From the NCBI GenBank assembly GCA_039583875.1, contig CM077162.1, positions 68,259,259 to 68,323,258 on the forward strand: a stretch of 64,000 nucleotides of DNA, written 5' to 3'. The DNA comes from Platanthera guangdongensis. Taxonomy: Eukaryota; Streptophyta; Magnoliopsida; Asparagales; Orchidaceae. Positions 62,047 to 64,000 of the stretch are shown one piece after another. The notes beneath the pieces were generated by a model. The model ran no database searches. It had not been told where the DNA came from and was given only the letters and a program-made list of their open reading frames with translations. Position 1 is the first letter of the stretch. Each line of letters starts with the position of its first letter. Position numbers and translations under genes: made by a program.

Positions 62047-64000
62047 ATGATCCAAAACAAAGATTATGCTAGCACCAGACCTCCAGTGTGCAATCTATCC
62101 AAGTTTGAACTTTGGAAGGCAAGGATTAGACTCTACATGAATTCTATTGATGAGGACATTTTTAATTCTGTTTTGACAGTGTGTCCAAGACCTCCAGAGA
62201 ATACAAGTACAAATGTAGTTCCACCTCCCTCAGGAACAAATGCAGAGATAAAGAAGTGGAAAGTAGCAGATGCAAAGGCTATGAATATCTTAGCCTAGAC
62301 TATGTCTGATGACATTTTCCAAAAGGTGGCTGAATGCAACTCAGCAAAGGAAATCTGGGATAAGCTATCTGAGATAGTCTCAGGATCAGCTGATGAAAGA
62401 AAAGACAGAAGATCTCACCTCATAACCCAATATGAGAACTTCAAGAAAGGAGAAGCTGTGTCAGTAGCTGAAATGTATAACAGACTCAGCCTGATAGTCA
62501 ATGAACTGAAGACTTTGGATAAAGAGATCTCATTGACTGAGCTAAATGACAAAATCCTAATGTGCTTCTCAAGCACTTGGGACTCAAGGATCTGTCCAAT
62601 CAAGGATGCCAGAAGTCTCAATGAGATCACCACAGAAGCTCTCTTGGGCAAGCTCAAGTCTTATGAGCTGCTCATCAAAAATAGAGAAGAAGGGCAGAAG
62701 GCCGCCTCACCAGCCTCAAGAAAGGAAAAGTCAATAGCTTTTAAAGCCACTGAAGATCAGCCTGAAGACAAAATCCCAGGCAATGATGAGCTGCTTAGTA
62801 TGCTGGCCAAAAGATTTTATAAAATGGCCAGAAAGGACTTCAGGAAGAGATCATACAAAGAGAATGACAAGCCAAGGTATGATAAATCAAAAAATAAAGA
62901 AATTGTTTGCTTTGGTTGCAGGAAACTAGGCCACATTGTGCCTGACTGTCCAGAGAACAAAAACAAGAACAGAAAGGACAAGAGAGAAAGAAGAAAAGAT
63001 AAGGACTTCAAGAAGAACAGCAATGACAAACCCTTCTCAAGCAAGAACAAACCCACAAGGAAGGGATTTGTTGCTGAATCTTGGAGTGAGACTGAAGAGG
63101 AATCAGAAGCTTCATCCAGCTCAAGTGATGATGAGGATGATGCTGAAGAAAAGGAATTCTGCATGATGGCTATCAATGCCTCATAACACAATTCTAATGC
63201 AGAAGATTCAGAGTCAGACTCAGAGACTCAACTTGAAGAGGATCAGGTGATAAGTTCTTTTGATTTCAATTCTGAGGACTTTAAGTATGAATTTAAAGCA
63301 CTGTGTTTAGACCTATTAAAATCTGAGAAGGAAATTATCTCTCTCAGAAATCAATTGTCTGAACATAGTACCTTAAAATCAAAAAACTTCAAACTCTCTG
63401 AGGAGTTGGAGTGCTGTAGGGAGCATATAGCTTTACTGAAAGGTGAGCTATCAGAGGCCAAAAAGCTTGAAGAATCCCTTAATGGGAGAAGCATCAAGCT
63501 AATGGACATCACAAGCACAGTGAACTCTAGATTCAATAGTACACTGGGCTTGGGTGGTTCATCCAGCCAACCTATAGTACTAACAACCCCAATTAAGTTT
63601 ATTTCTGATAAAGGGAAGGGAGTTGTAGAGGTAGCTAGGAAGAATTCTGACTTACCCAAGAAATCAGGTGTTCAACAGAAATCGTCGAACAGAGCTAGAC
63701 GATCGTCGAATGCAGATCGACGATCTCAGGCAAAATCGTCGAACTGAGGTCGACGATCTCTAAACCCTGAACTCTGGCACAGTCGACCGTCGAACGAAGC
63801 TCGACGATCTGACCCAAGATCGTCGAACGTAGATCAACGATCGTCGAGCAGAGATCAGAGATTTGAAAACTTCTTCAAGTGTAAATCAAATTCCAATCTT
63901 GGGGGTCCTTCATCCAGACTTAACCATTATACTGAATGGATAATTCCTCCAAGAAGATATCATCCTGAAGGTTATAAGAGTCAATCAGGGATGTCATTTA
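62047..64000 (+). pseudogene. gag: R8 gag (UBN2-type), two nonsense codons, incomplete at window end
   Basis: This is the structural gag of a Sirevirus. One frame runs from MIQNKDYASTRPP with TAG at 62296-62298 and TAA at 63184-63186. The UBN2 domain is clear: FELWKARIRLYMNSIDEDIF, AKEIWDKLSEIVSGS, LITQYENFKKGEAVSVAEMYNRLSLIVNELKTL and LNDKILMCFSSTWD. A Lys-rich tract flanks the CCHC zinc knuckle CFGCRKLGHIVPDC (near 62908-62949), then SSSSDDEDDAEEKEFC acidic residues and a coiled coil (KSEKEIISLRNQLSEHSTLKSKNFKLSEELE). From 63675 the sequence enters TCGTCGA repeats like those of the LTR and the frame closes at about 63745. The protease should lie beyond the window. Confidence 0.9.
63680..63850 (+). 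repeat. TCGTCGAAC/TCGACGATC array in R8 gag 3' part
   Basis: About ten GATCGTCGAAC or GCTCGACGATC sites with the core of the LTR array at 60449-60745, here inside or just after the gag coding sequence. Confidence 0.9.

Larger units (their letters stand above)
60284..64000 (+). mobile_element. R8: plus-strand Ty1/copia Sirevirus, 5' part
   Basis: It has an LTR of 1,575 bp (TGTTGGAACACCC...CACTTTCA), a TGGTATCAGAGCC primer-binding site and a long UBN2-type gag, and runs off the right edge of the window. It inserted into the Harbinger fragment. The target copy on the left should be tgtat (60279-60283). Confidence 0.88.

Overview
The window is plant nuclear DNA made almost wholly of LTR retrotransposons. 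It holds Ty3/gypsy chromovirus, Tat-like and Athila-like elements, Ty1/copia Sirevirus-type elements and a PIF/Harbinger transposase fragment, which is the repeat mixture of a large angiosperm genome. I see no intact host gene, tRNA or rRNA. Species cannot be named from the sequence. Family names come from recognising motifs by eye; no database search was run.

Region 1 (1-43685 and the LTR beyond) is a nest of six elements, five levels deep along its main line. The outermost is R5, a minus-strand chromovirus: pol remnant 29864-33214, gag in two pieces, LTR from 43686. R1, a plus-strand Tekay-type chromovirus, entered R5's chromodomain codons; its 3' end is 29863 and its 5' end lies left of the window. 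R2, a pol-less Sirevirus-like element (4476-25621, target duplication aaagc/gaagc), sits in R1's 3' LTR. R3, a gag-only Tat-like element (6778-19547, duplication accta), sits in R2's gag. R4, an Athila-like non-coding element (8773-12756, duplication cttag), sits in R3's 5' LTR. Separately, R6, a minus-strand Sirevirus (33930-43004, duplication gagac), split R5's gag.

Region 2 (about 44.9-49.0 kb) is poorly resolved: a plus-strand LTR-like promoter near 46.0 kb, low-copy sequence, and an ACCGGT-rich degenerate repeat block at 48.43-48.93 kb. Region 3 (49009-57944) is R7, a minus-strand Tat-like element that lost most of pol but carries two intron-containing genes on its antisense strand and an 86-bp tandem array. 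Region 4 (57945-60283) is AT-rich sequence followed by a decayed PIF/Harbinger transposase. Region 5 (60284-64000) is the 5' end of R8, another plus-strand Sirevirus (LTR, primer-binding site, gag), which runs off the window.

Every coding region is disabled by stops, frameshifts or deletions, or is partial. R2, R3, R4 and R7 lack all or most of pol, so they could have moved only with enzymes supplied by relatives; R2's gag tail closely resembles R6's. The most interesting signals are: (i) two phase-compatible exon candidates and a 96-bp intron candidate in the chromovirus R1, with the exons lying inside its LTR; (ii) family-specific palindrome arrays in the LTRs, with a shared GTCGA core in the three Sirevirus families; (iii) a ladder of splice-site-like micro-exons in the 3' region of R3; and (iv) the two antisense genes of R7, each with its own TATA box.
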